Assembly: GCA_902495025.1 (NCBI GenBank)
Contig: CABUWB010000024.1
Coordinates: 1 to 13,341, forward strand
Reading direction: 5' to 3'
Length of the DNA stretch: 13,341 nucleotides
Source of the DNA: an uncultured Eubacteriales bacterium
GTDB taxonomy: Bacteria; Bacillota; Clostridia; Lachnospirales; CAG-274
The notes beneath the pieces were generated by a model that was given only the letters and a program-made list of their open reading frames with translations, was not told the origin of the DNA and searched no databases. This document shows positions 4,298 to 12,657 of this stretch, one piece after another; positions within the stretch are counted from its first letter, which is position 1; every line of letters starts with the position of its first letter. Made by a program: the position numbers and the translations under genes.

Positions 4298-7132
4298 ATG
4301 AAGTTTAACAAATTAAAGCGAGCTGCGGCAATACTGCTGACGGCTTTATTCTGTATGCCACCTACGGGCGCAATTGCTGCCTCGGGGGATTTACTCTACG
4401 AGAGCAAGGACATACAGACCATAACAGACGGTGTTACTTATGAAAAGAGCTCACGCCTTTACAAGGCGGGCTGGATGGACGTTTACGTGCTTACGATAGA
4501 CGCAGCAAATCCCAACGTCGAGTTTGACGTTATGCAGAGCACAAGGGAGTTTGGTTTAAAACAGTCGGTGCTGCAAATGGCACAGGACAACAATCTGCTT
4601 GCGGCTGTCAATGCTGACTTTTTCGGCAGCGGCAATCCCTTCAGCTCCATGGGTCAGGTTGCAGGCGACGGCAAAATGCAGTCGGCGCAGAACTACTACA
4701 ACGGCAGTGAAAACAAGTATGCAGGCTTTTTTGTGGATACGGACGGTGTTCCGTTTATTGACTATGTAAAGTCCACAATGGGCTTTTACGCAGGTGCGAA
4801 TGCTGCCTTTGAAATGGGCGCAAAAAATAAGATTACAAACTTTGCAAAGCCTGTTTATTTTGACCGCTTTGCAATGAGCGATACCGCACAGCTTGACAAA
4901 AGGGTACCCGGACTTAGCAAAATTGTGGTTGAGGACGGTGTAATTACAAAATTAAGCGCCTCGGGTGAAACTGTTACCGTACCCGAAAACGGCTATATTA
5001 TAGTTATGAACGAGGCTACAAGGCAGGCAAAAATGGGCTACTACCTTGTTGGCATGAAGGTTACCTTTAATGAAAGCAATACCTTTGTTTTCCGCCCTGC
5101 AAAGACCATGAGCAATATTCTCACAGGCGTAACGGGCGGCGGTGAGCTTTTAAGAAACGGACAGGTTGTGGAGCAGGGACTTATTATAGGTAAGAATGCA
5201 CGCAATCCACGTACTCTTATAGGTGTAAATCAGGACAAAACCAAGGTTATCATAATGTGTATTGACGGACGTGCAAACGGCATTGGCGCAACCCATGTTG
5301 AGGCGGCTAACCTTATGAAGGAGTACGGCGCATGGGACGCAATACATTTTGACGGCGGCGGCTCAACTACCATGGCTGCACGTGAGGAAAATACCGACTC
5401 GCTCTCAGTTGTAAACGTACCGAGCGAGGGCAGCCAGAGGCTTGTTGCAAACGGCTTTGGCGTGCGCTCCGTAGGCACTGACAAGGAGCTTGCCTCTCTT
5501 AACGTGGTGCTTGCCGACAGTGAGGACAACTATCTGTTTGACGGTGTTAAGTCCGCATTTTACGTATACGGCTATGACGGAAACCATAACCCTGTTGAGG
5601 TGGATAAAAACAGGCTGGAGCTGTTCTCAACAATAGAGGGTACATGGCAGGACAATTACTTTACTCCAAGCACGACAGGCACAGGCACTATTACCGCCAA
5701 AATAGGCAGTATTACAGGTACGCTTGATGTGCGTGTTTTAAGGGGTGCAAACAATATTACCGTTAAGGCAAACACACCGCTGCTGAGCATAGGTCAGAGT
5801 ACACAGCTTGTAACAAGCTGCGTAAATGCTGACGGCTATCAGCTTGCGGCAGGTGCAAGCACAATAAATTATTCGGTTGACAATGAGGCTGTGGGTACTG
5901 TTGAAAACGGCTACTTTGTGGCAAAGGGCGACGGTATTGCAACCATAACCGCAGAGGTAAACGGCTTTACAGGCACAACAAAGGTTGCCGTAGGCAAGGT
6001 GCAGCAGTCCGTTTACGGCTTTGAAAATACGGGTGACAGCTTTAACACCATCTACTTCCCTGAAAACGAGGGCATAAAGGGCGGCGCTGTTACCTCAACC
6101 CTTGCCGCATCACAGGGCAGCACAAGTGCAAGGCTTGACTACCTTTTTGCCGATAATAAAACAACAACACAGTGTATGTATGCAGCTCTTATCAAGCCTA
6201 TTGCTCTGCCTGAGCATACGGCGGATATAGTTATTGACTATAAGGGCGACGGCACAGGCAATATGCTGAAGGCACAGATTAAGGACGCATCAAACAAGTA
6301 TTATAATGTAGAAATAACTCCTGCCATGACTGACACCGACTGGCATACGGCACAGATAGCACTGCCCGAGGGTGTTGAGCAGCCTGTAAGCATTGAAAAG
6401 TTTTATGTTGCGGCTCTCTCAACGGCAGGCACAAATGTAAGGGGTACGGTTTATGTGGACAATATCGGCGCAATGGTGCCTGCACATACTCCCGAGGAAA
6501 CTCCGTCATATTTTGTCGATTATATGAATAAGGACTTAATGCAGGTACAGGGCGCAGAGGATATTACAATCTTCGGTCAGACAGCAGCATATACGGCGGC
6601 TGATAAGGACGCTGTTACGTCAGACCTGCTTTCAAAGATGTCTCAGGGCGCAAGGGCTATGCTCTTTGTGGGCGGCACAAGCGTAAAAAATGCAACAGGC
6701 GTTACGGCTGTGAGCTGGGACAATAAATACGCAACCAACGGTACGGAGAATTTTGATATTATCAACCTTGCAACAGGCAACGGCTGCATAAGGACGTCAA
6801 ATCCCGACCAGTGGAGATGGCTGCAGGGCTATCTGTCAACCTCACAGAAGAATAATATCATTATTAATATGGATAAATATATCTGGGGCAGCGGTAAAAA
6901 TGCTCTTACGGACGCAAAGGAGGCGCAGCTCCTGCACTCCATACTTAAAAAGTACGCTGCCGAAACAGGCAAAAATGTTATGGTCGTTTCCGCAACAGGT
7001 ACAACTAATTTCGTAAATGTCAAGGAGGGCGTAAGGTATGTGAACCTTGCAGGCCTTTCCGCTAACCAAAGACAGTATTTAAGAGTGAGAACTGACGGAC
7101 AGAATATGTATTATCAGTTTATTAATGCGTGA
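4298..7132 (+). CDS. Secreted phosphodiester glycosidase (NAGPA domain) with Ig-like and C-terminal accessory domains
   Basis: The 944-residue protein starts at 4298, seven bases after GAGGTG. A signal peptide (1-27) has a Lys/Arg-rich start, a hydrophobic core and a likely AIA-AS cleavage site. Residues about 90-395 form a phosphodiester glycosidase domain (NAGPA/DUF2233 family): NADFF (105-109), TGGGELLRNG, RNPRTLIGV and FDGGGSTTM (Asp352 to Met359). Characterised members cleave sugar-phosphodiester bonds, such as the human uncovering enzyme. Two bacterial Ig-like (BIG2-type) segments follow (about 400-484 and 485-567), then a jelly-roll-like segment (about 570-728). The last ~200 residues resemble a calcineurin-type phosphoesterase fold without its metal ligands. 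The protein presumably acts on cell-surface or extracellular glycans. It has its own promoter and lies directly before a polysaccharide cluster. The exact substrate cannot be told. Confidence 0.88.
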   Translation: MKFNKLKRAAAILLTALFCMPPTGAIAASGDLLYESKDIQTITDGVTYEKSSRLYKAGWMDVYVLTIDAANPNVEFDVMQSTREFGLKQSVLQMAQDNNLLAAVNADFFGSGNPFSSMGQVAGDGKMQSAQNYYNGSENKYAGFFVDTDGVPFIDYVKSTMGFYAGANAAFEMGAKNKITNFAKPVYFDRFAMSDTAQLDKRVPGLSKIVVEDGVITKLSASGETVTVPENGYIIVMNEATRQAKMGYYLVGMKVTFNESNTFVFRPAKTMSNILTGVTGGGELLRNGQVVEQGLIIGKNARNPRTLIGVNQDKTKVIIMCIDGRANGIGATHVEAANLMKEYGAWDAIHFDGGGSTTMAAREENTDSLSVVNVPSEGSQRLVANGFGVRSVGTDKELASLNVVLADSEDNYLFDGVKSAFYVYGYDGNHNPVEVDKNRLELFSTIEGTWQDNYFTPSTTGTGTITAKIGSITGTLDVRVLRGANNITVKANTPLLSIGQSTQLVTSCVNADGYQLAAGASTINYSVDNEAVGTVENGYFVAKGDGIATITAEVNGFTGTTKVAVGKVQQSVYGFENTGDSFNTIYFPENEGIKGGAVTSTLAASQGSTSARLDYLFADNKTTTQCMYAALIKPIALPEHTADIVIDYKGDGTGNMLKAQIKDASNKYYNVEITPAMTDTDWHTAQIALPEGVEQPVSIEKFYVAALSTAGTNVRGTVYVDNIGAMVPAHTPEETPSYFVDYMNKDLMQVQGAEDITIFGQTAAYTAADKDAVTSDLLSKMSQGARAMLFVGGTSVKNATGVTAVSWDNKYATNGTENFDIINLATGNGCIRTSNPDQWRWLQGYLSTSQKNNIIINMDKYIWGSGKNALTDAKEAQLLHSILKKYAAETGKNVMVVSATGTTNFVNVKEGVRYVNLAGLSANQRQYLRVRTDGQNMYYQFINA

Positions 7133-7134
7133 TT

Positions 7135-7318
7135 GGTAAATTAGAGTTTATGGGCGTATTGTATTTTCAAAATTAATGTAATACCTAACATCAACTTGTA
7201 GGGGCGGATATTATCCGCCCGAAATTTAGCACATCATAATTGCTAACGGGCGGCAGATTGCCGCCCCTACGATTGAAATGTTGAGGTGTTGATTTATTCC
7301 TATAAACAATAATGTATC
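7135..7318 (+). repeat. Interspersed palindromic repeat, copy 3 (complete short form)
   Basis: A 184-base element starts two bases after the glycosidase stop codon. Its left end, GGTAAATTAGAGTTTA (7135-7150), is the exact reverse complement of the right end of copy 1. Its right end (7303-7318) is degenerate, matching 12 of 16 bases. The centre has two 8-bp hairpins, GGGCGGAT/ATCCGCCC (7202-7220) and GGGCGGCA/TGCCGCCC (7248-7266). They are enclosed by GTAGGGGCGG (7198-7207) and CCGCCCCTAC (7261-7270), which could also pair with each other. No coding frame and no T-run are present, so it is not an obvious intrinsic terminator. Confidence 0.82.
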
Positions 7319-7346
7319 TTCCTAAATATTTTTACAGGTGAATTTT

Positions 7347-8855
7347 ATGTCTGAACAAAGTACAAAAAAAGGCACTATGGCAAAGGATACCATAGTTTAT
7401 ATGCTTGCAAAGGGTGCGGAGGGCATAGTCGGCATAGTTACAATGTCGGTTATGACAATGCTCTTTGCCGAGGCGCTTATGGGGCGTTATGCAACTGTCA
7501 ACATAGCCATAACCACAGTGGGTATGGTATGTATACAGTGGCTTGTGCAGTCCTGTCTGCGCTACATAAATAAATATGACATTTTAGGCGAGCAGGACAC
7601 CTTTTTTGCAACGGTGGTAGGTGCGTGGCTTAGGGTAAACATAACGGCGGTTGCGGCACTTGCGCTTGTTATAGGTGTGTGCTGGGGTCTGTCGTTCTAT
7701 TTTGAGGGTGTTGCAAGCTTTATGCAGCGCTACCCCATATCCCTGCTGGCACTTGGTGGTATGTGGTTTGTCACCTACAACACAGCACAGCTTGTTATTG
7801 CCATGCTTGCGGCAATGCGCAGGGCAAAGCTCAATCTGCTTTTAAGCCTTATTACCGTATGCGGCAAGCTGGGTATTATGTGGGCGCTTTGCGTGCTTTT
7901 CGGCAGCAGACTTGAATGGATATTTTTAAGCTATTTCATAACCGACGGCATTGTGTCGCTCATAGGCATATTTTCACTTAAAATTCACCGCTATATCAAC
8001 CCTAAGAAGGAGTCAAAGGAGATACTCCAAGAGCTTAAAAGCTACGGTATGCCGCTTATGGGCAATATGATTACCACCTCGGTACTTAACAAGTCCGATA
8101 TTTATATTGTTACCTTTCTTATCTCCGAGGCGGCAGCAGGTATTTATCAGACAAACTATTCAATTATAGCTACGGCGTTTACGCTGCTTTCAGCCTCCGT
8201 TATGAGGGGCAGCTATCCCACCATTTTAAGGACGTGGGGCGAGGGCAACAAGGAGCTTGCCGAAAAGCTGGTTGGCGAGGCTGTAAGGTTTTATCTTCTC
8301 CTTGCCGTACCTGCTGTTGCAGGTGTTGCCGCCGTATCCGATACAATGGCAAAAACTCTTTTTGCCCCCGGTTATTTTGAGGGCAATACAATTATGTTCT
8401 GGGTTGCACTTGGCATGATGTTTCTGGGTCTTACCGAGTATTCAATCAAGTACTGGGAGCTTAACGCCAACACAAACGCAATTTTCTGCCGCTCTCTTAT
8501 AGGCGGCATTGTAAACGTTGCCTTAAACCTTATACTTATTACAATTTTCAAGAGCTATTACATTGCGGCAGTTACCACCTTTGTCGGCTTTTTCGTATAT
8601 TTTCTGCTTGCACGCTTTGGCACAAAAAAATATATGAGCTGGCATTTAAAGGGTATATGCTATGTAAGAATTATTGCGGCGGCATTAATAATGTTTATAT
8701 CAATTGTTGCAATTAAGCAAATTTTGCCGTATACTAGAATTAATCTTGTGTTATTTATAATTTTTGGTATGCTAATTTACGCTTTTGTGTTATACTTAAC
8801 AGGAGAGATTAAACAGGAGGCTGCCCTTATACTGGGCAAGCTTAAAAGAAAGTAA
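7347..8855 (+). CDS. Polysaccharide flippase (Wzx/PST type, MOP superfamily)
   Basis: This 502-residue integral membrane protein has roughly 12-14 hydrophobic segments, typical in length and layout of the oligosaccharide flippases that move lipid-linked repeat units across the membrane. The N-terminal part (KDTIVYMLAKGAEGIVGIVTMSVMTMLFAEALMGRYATVNI) matches the opening of the family. A charged cytoplasmic loop around 'NPKKESKEILQELKSYGMPLMGNM' in the middle of the protein is also typical, as is the following KSDIYIVTFL segment. The start is the ATG at 7347, because the in-frame GTG at 7338 overlaps the AGGTG ribosome binding site (7336-7340). It is the first gene of the polysaccharide cluster, and no strong promoter is visible between it and the repeat. 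The last ~150 bases are richer in AT than the rest. The glycan specificity cannot be read from sequence. Confidence 0.88.
   Translation: MSEQSTKKGTMAKDTIVYMLAKGAEGIVGIVTMSVMTMLFAEALMGRYATVNIAITTVGMVCIQWLVQSCLRYINKYDILGEQDTFFATVVGAWLRVNITAVAALALVIGVCWGLSFYFEGVASFMQRYPISLLALGGMWFVTYNTAQLVIAMLAAMRRAKLNLLLSLITVCGKLGIMWALCVLFGSRLEWIFLSYFITDGIVSLIGIFSLKIHRYINPKKESKEILQELKSYGMPLMGNMITTSVLNKSDIYIVTFLISEAAAGIYQTNYSIIATAFTLLSASVMRGSYPTILRTWGEGNKELAEKLVGEAVRFYLLLAVPAVAGVAAVSDTMAKTLFAPGYFEGNTIMFWVALGMMFLGLTEYSIKYWELNANTNAIFCRSLIGGIVNVALNLILITIFKSYYIAAVTTFVGFFVYFLLARFGTKKYMSWHLKGICYVRIIAAALIMFISIVAIKQILPYTRINLVLFIIFGMLIYAFVLYLTGEIKQEAALILGKLKRK
8788..8796 (+). promoter_or_regulatory. Weak candidate internal promoter before wecC (extended -10)
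   Basis: TG-T-TATACT forms an extended -10 element inside the AT-rich end of the flippase gene, about 95 bases before the next start codon. There is no acceptable -35 hexamer at 16-18 bases, so support is limited to the -10. Confidence 0.22.
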
Positions 8856-8891
8856 CATTTTTAAAAATATAAACCGAAAGGAAGTATACTG

Positions 8892-10151
8892 ATGAAAAGC
8901 ATTTGTGTTATTGGTATCGGCTACGTTGGTCTGCCAACGGCTGCCATGTTTGCCAGCAAGGGACACAGGGTTGTAGGCTTTGACCTCAACGAGAGAGCTG
9001 TAAACGCTCTTAACAAGGGTGAAATTATCATCGAGGAGCCGGGTCTTGGTGACCTTGTTAAAAAGGTTGTTGCAGATGGTCATTTAACTGCACAGACTAC
9101 CTGCCCCGATGACTGCGATGTTTATATCATCGCCGTACCTACACCTATTAATGAGGATAAAACTGCGGATATGCGCTTTGTTGAGTCCGCTACAAGGTCA
9201 ATTGTGCCTCACGTAAGAAAGGGCTGTATTGTTATTCTTGAGTCAACCTCACCTCCAAGAACGGTTACTGACCTTATGCTTCCTATCCTTAAGGAAACAG
9301 GTCTTGAAATAGGCGAGGAGCTTTTGGTTGCTCACTCACCCGAGAGAATACTCCCAGGTCGTGTGCTTGAGGAGCTGCGTACAAACAGCCGTATTGTCGG
9401 CGGTATTAATGAAAAGTCCTCAAAGGCTGTTAAAGAGGTTTATGAGAGCATTGTTGAGGGTGAAATTTTCATTACCACCTCAACTACTGCGGAAATGTGT
9501 AAGCTTATGGAAAATACTTTCAGAGATGTAAATATTGCACTTGCAAACGAGCTTGCAAAAATGGCAGAGGAGCTTGGCGTAAACGCTTGGGAGGTTATTA
9601 AACTTGCTAACCAGCACCCAAGAGTTAATATTTTAAGCCCCGGTCCCGGTGTAGGCGGACACTGTATTGCTCTTGACCCATGGTTCCTTGTTGAAAAGAG
9701 CAAGCAGGCAAAGCTTATCCACCAGTCAAGGCTTAACAACGACGGTATGCCTGAGTTTGTGAAGAATAAAATCAGTGGCATTATCGGCGGCATTAACGGC
9801 AAAACCGTTGCAATTTACGGCGCAACCTACAAGCCTAATATTGACGACGTAAGGGAAAGCCCTATCATGCACCTTATCGATATGCTTAAGGCAGAGGGCG
9901 CACAGGTGAGAATTTGCGAGCCACACGCAGCAGACAAGCTCGAAAACTGCTTTGATATTTATGAGGCACCAAAGGGCGCAGATATTCTTGTACTCGGCGT
10001 AAATCACGACCAGTTCAAGGACGTTGACTTTGCAAAGCTCGTTGCCGAAATGAATACACCTAACATTCTCGATACAAGAAACTTCTGGTGTGAGAAAGCC
10101 GTTGCCGAGGCAGGCGGTAAGTATTACTTACTCGGTAAGGGACAGGAATAA
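8892..10151 (+). CDS. wecC: UDP-N-acetyl-D-mannosamine dehydrogenase (WecC type)
   Basis: This enzyme oxidises UDP-ManNAc at C6 in two NAD-dependent steps to UDP-ManNAc uronic acid, a sugar donor for surface glycans. The 419-residue protein has the three-part structure of UDP-glucose/GDP-mannose dehydrogenases. The NAD-binding domain has GIGYVG (8-13), and the middle domain has ESTSPPRTV and HSPERILPGRVLEEL. The catalytic Cys258 sits in PGPGVGGHCIALDPWFLV, and the C-terminal UDP-binding domain contains GATYKPNIDDVRESP. The DPWFLV form after the Cys favours the ManNAc enzyme over the UDP-GlcNAc enzymes, which more often have DPxYLxWKA; UDP-GlcNAc dehydrogenase remains a weaker alternative. AAGGA precedes the ATG. 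No UDP-GlcNAc 2-epimerase gene (wecB/mnaA) is seen, so UDP-ManNAc must come from a gene elsewhere. Confidence 0.92.
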   Translation: MKSICVIGIGYVGLPTAAMFASKGHRVVGFDLNERAVNALNKGEIIIEEPGLGDLVKKVVADGHLTAQTTCPDDCDVYIIAVPTPINEDKTADMRFVESATRSIVPHVRKGCIVILESTSPPRTVTDLMLPILKETGLEIGEELLVAHSPERILPGRVLEELRTNSRIVGGINEKSSKAVKEVYESIVEGEIFITTSTTAEMCKLMENTFRDVNIALANELAKMAEELGVNAWEVIKLANQHPRVNILSPGPGVGGHCIALDPWFLVEKSKQAKLIHQSRLNNDGMPEFVKNKISGIIGGINGKTVAIYGATYKPNIDDVRESPIMHLIDMLKAEGAQVRICEPHAADKLENCFDIYEAPKGADILVLGVNHDQFKDVDFAKLVAEMNTPNILDTRNFWCEKAVAEAGGKYYLLGKGQE

Positions 10152-10160
10152 TATATGTAG

Positions 10161-10207
10161 GGAACGCCGCATTGGCGGTCGGTGCAAGCCGAGCTGTCAG
10201 CCGTTCC
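10161..10207 (+). repeat. Compact potential cloverleaf between wecC and the glycosyltransferase gene
   Basis: A 6-bp closing stem (GGAACG at 10161-10166 with CGTTCC at 10202-10207) encloses three directly adjoining hairpins. These are CCGC/GCGG (10167-10178), TCGG/CCGA (10179-10192) and a small GCT/AGC hairpin (10193-10201). No base lies unpaired between the arms. It is preceded by TGTAGG, which resembles the TGTAGGGG that opens the other repeat modules in this window, so it may belong to the same class of palindromic repeats. It is not a tRNA and has no T-run. It fills most of the 78-base gap before the next gene. Confidence 0.6.
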
Positions 10208-10229
10208 GAAAATAGGAAATGTGATTGAT

Positions 10230-11480
10230 ATGGAAAAGGTACTTATGATAGCAAACCAGTTTCCCCCAATGGGCGGAAGCGGTGTGCAGAGAAGCGTTAA
10301 ATTTGTAAAGCATTTAAGGACATTCGGCTATGAGCCTGTGGTGTTTACACGTGAGGTAGGCAATATGCCCCTTAAGGACGAAACACTTTTAAAGGACGTA
10401 CCCGACGGCGTAAAAATAGTGAGGACGCCTGCAAGGGAATGTACCGAAATGAAAGGTATTATGCGTATACCCGGCAAGGTGCTCGGCAAGGTTATGATAC
10501 CCGACAGCGCAAGGCTGTGGGCAGAGGGCAGCAAAAAAGCCGTTCTCCAGCTTATTAAGGACGAGGGTATAAAGCTTGTATACACCACAAGTGCGCCTTA
10601 CAGTGACCACCTGCTCGGCAGATACATAAAGCGTGCCATGCCCGAAATTAAGTGGGTTGTGGACTTTCGTGATGAGTGGACAAACAATCCGTACACGCTC
10701 GATAATCCGTATAACCCTATAAGAACGTCCATTGAAAAGAAAATGGAGTATTCCGTACTTATGGAGGCTGACGCACTTATTACAAATACACCTGTTATGC
10801 GCAGAAACTTTGTAAATAACAATAACCTTAACGGCGATAACTTTTATGTTATCCCCAATGGCTATGACGTGGAGGACTTTGCTGATTATGATTTAAGCAA
10901 AAGGACTAACCCAAAGCTGACTATGGTTTACACTGGCGCACTCTACGGCAGAAGAAAGCCCGATACCTTCTTTCAGGCTTTAAAGGAGCTTAAGGACGAG
11001 GGTAAAATTGACGGCTCTAAGCTGCTTGTAAGGCTTATCGGCAACTATCATAAGGATAAACTGCAGGCACAGATTGACAGCTACGCTCTTACCGACCAGT
11101 TTGAGATTGTGGGCTACGTGCCTCACAATGTATGTATCAAGCATCAGCTTGATGCAGATGTGCTTGTGCTTATTGAGGGCTGCGGCAGAGGTGCCGACGC
11201 TTTCTATACAGGTAAAATTTTTGAGTATATGAATACGGGCAGACCTGTGCTTGCAGTTCTGCCCGAAACAGGTGCCGCTGCCGATTTGGTGAGGGAAAGT
11301 AAAATCGGCATTGTGGCACATACAGAAAATGTCGAGGCTATAAAGTCCGCAATTAAGGACTACTACGATAAGTGGATTGACGGCACACTCGACTTTGACC
11401 CCGATAGGAGCGTTATTGAACGCTTTGAAAGAAAAGAGCTTACAAAGGCTCTTGCAGAGGTATTTGATGGGTTGAAATAA
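10230..11480 (+). CDS. Glycosyltransferase, GT4 family (first)
   Basis: This 416-residue GT-B fold enzyme would transfer a sugar from a nucleotide donor onto a growing lipid-linked glycan at the inner face of the membrane. The N-terminal acceptor domain begins MEKVLMIANQFPPMGGSGVQR, with the Pro/Gly-rich loop usual for GT4 enzymes. The C-terminal donor domain contains MVYTGALYGRRKPD, IVGYVPH and KIFEYMNTGRPVLAVLP, with Lys329 and Glu332 in the donor-binding segment. The first Glu of the classical EX7E motif is not present (Ala at that position), which happens in several GT4 subgroups. The start is uncertain. The ATG at 10230 has AGGA 12 bases upstream, while an in-frame GTG at 10221 is only three bases from it. 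A longer reading from 10182 would run into the cloverleaf sequence and is unlikely. Confidence 0.87.
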   Translation: MEKVLMIANQFPPMGGSGVQRSVKFVKHLRTFGYEPVVFTREVGNMPLKDETLLKDVPDGVKIVRTPARECTEMKGIMRIPGKVLGKVMIPDSARLWAEGSKKAVLQLIKDEGIKLVYTTSAPYSDHLLGRYIKRAMPEIKWVVDFRDEWTNNPYTLDNPYNPIRTSIEKKMEYSVLMEADALITNTPVMRRNFVNNNNLNGDNFYVIPNGYDVEDFADYDLSKRTNPKLTMVYTGALYGRRKPDTFFQALKELKDEGKIDGSKLLVRLIGNYHKDKLQAQIDSYALTDQFEIVGYVPHNVCIKHQLDADVLVLIEGCGRGADAFYTGKIFEYMNTGRPVLAVLPETGAAADLVRESKIGIVAHTENVEAIKSAIKDYYDKWIDGTLDFDPDRSVIERFERKELTKALAEVFDGLK

Positions 11481-11514
11481 AATAAAACAGCTTTATTAAA
11501 CGGGAGGTGATAAA

Positions 11515-12657
11515 GTGAAGGTTATACATTTAATAAGCGGCGGTGATACAGGCGGTGCAAAAACCCACGTTTTAACCCTGCTTGACAGCTTACGTAAAAA
11601 GAATATTGATGTGGAGCTTTTGTGCATAATGGAGGGTATATTTACCGAGGAGGCACGTGAGCTGGGTATACCTGTTACTATTATCCCCCAGCAGCGGCGG
11701 TGGGATTTAAGCGTACACCGCAAAATACTTGACTTTATCAATTTTAGCGGCTGCGATTTGGTACACTGCCATGGTGCAAGGGCAAACTATATAGCCCTCT
11801 TTATTATGAAAAAGGTAAAGGTGCCAATGATAACCACCCTCCACAGTGATTATAAGCTCGATTTTAAGGGCAACGCACGCAAGCAGATGATTTACACGCC
11901 TATAAACGCCTTTGCGCTCAGGCAGTTTAAAAACATACTTACGGTAACCTATGCCTTTAAAAAGATGCTTATTGAGCGTGGCTTTGACGCAAAGCGGCTG
12001 CACGTTATCTACAATGGCGTTGACTTTGACAAAAAGCTGCCGTCGGTAGCTCCCGAGCATTTTATGGACAGCGTAAATCAGCACTACGACCCCGACAAAA
12101 AGTATGTCGGCATAGCCGCAAGAATGTATGCGGTAAAGGGTGTTGAGGTATTTTTAGGTGCGGCAAAGCTGCTTGCACCGCTGCACCCTGATACGGTCTT
12201 TCTTGTGCTTGGCGACGGTGATATGATGCCGCAGTGTAAGGAGTTTGTGGAAACAAACAATCTTTCGGGGCAGGTCAAGCTGCTTGGACAAATTCAGGGT
12301 GAGGAGCTTATGAACGGCTATTACCGCTTTGTTGATGTCAACACGCTTACCTCCTATTCGGAGAGCTTTCCTTACGCACTTTTAGAGGGCGCAAGGTGCA
12401 AGTGTGCAACCGTTGCAACTGCCGTAGGCGGTATACCCGAAATGATAAAGGACGGCGAAACAGGCTATCTTGTACCAAGCGGGGACTGTGTCGCACTTGC
12501 GGACAGAATAGGCACACTGCTTGATGACGATAATTTAAGACGTAATATGGGAAATAACTTTTATGAGGATGCAAAGGCTCGCTTTTCGGTTGAAAGCATG
12601 GCGGCAACTCATATAGATATATATACAAATATAATTGATAAGGAGAAAAAGCAATGA
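11515..12657 (+). CDS. Glycosyltransferase, GT4 family (second)
   Basis: This is a 380-residue GT-B enzyme. Its acceptor domain starts MKVIHLISGGDTGGAKTHVLTLL, the glycine-rich loop that contacts donor phosphates. LVHCHGARANYIA and TTLHSDYKLDFKG follow, typical of CapM/Cps-like enzymes. The donor domain has IYNGVDF, GIAARMYAVKGVEVFL, LVLGDGD, and an EX7E motif ESFPYALLE (Glu283 and Glu291) followed by ATAVGGIPEMIKDGETGYLV. The start is a GTG at 11515, supported by a nearly perfect GGGAGGTGA five bases upstream. It lies 34 bases after the first glycosyltransferase gene, and its stop overlaps the next start (ATGA at 12654-12657), showing a tightly linked operon. Donor and acceptor are unknown. 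Retaining chemistry is inferred from the GT4 family. Confidence 0.92.
   Translation: MKVIHLISGGDTGGAKTHVLTLLDSLRKKNIDVELLCIMEGIFTEEARELGIPVTIIPQQRRWDLSVHRKILDFINFSGCDLVHCHGARANYIALFIMKKVKVPMITTLHSDYKLDFKGNARKQMIYTPINAFALRQFKNILTVTYAFKKMLIERGFDAKRLHVIYNGVDFDKKLPSVAPEHFMDSVNQHYDPDKKYVGIAARMYAVKGVEVFLGAAKLLAPLHPDTVFLVLGDGDMMPQCKEFVETNNLSGQVKLLGQIQGEELMNGYYRFVDVNTLTSYSESFPYALLEGARCKCATVATAVGGIPEMIKDGETGYLVPSGDCVALADRIGTLLDDDNLRRNMGNNFYEDAKARFSVESMAATHIDIYTNIIDKEKKQ

Noticed and set aside
7271..7346. Promoter for the flippase gene inside the right arm of the repeat
   Set aside because: TTGAAA, TTGATT and TATAAA are present, but no pair has a spacing near 17 bases.
9440..9802. 120-codon minus-strand open frame opposite wecC
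   Set aside because: It is antisense to highly conserved dehydrogenase motifs and has low-complexity Ser/Leu/Ile content with no start signal.
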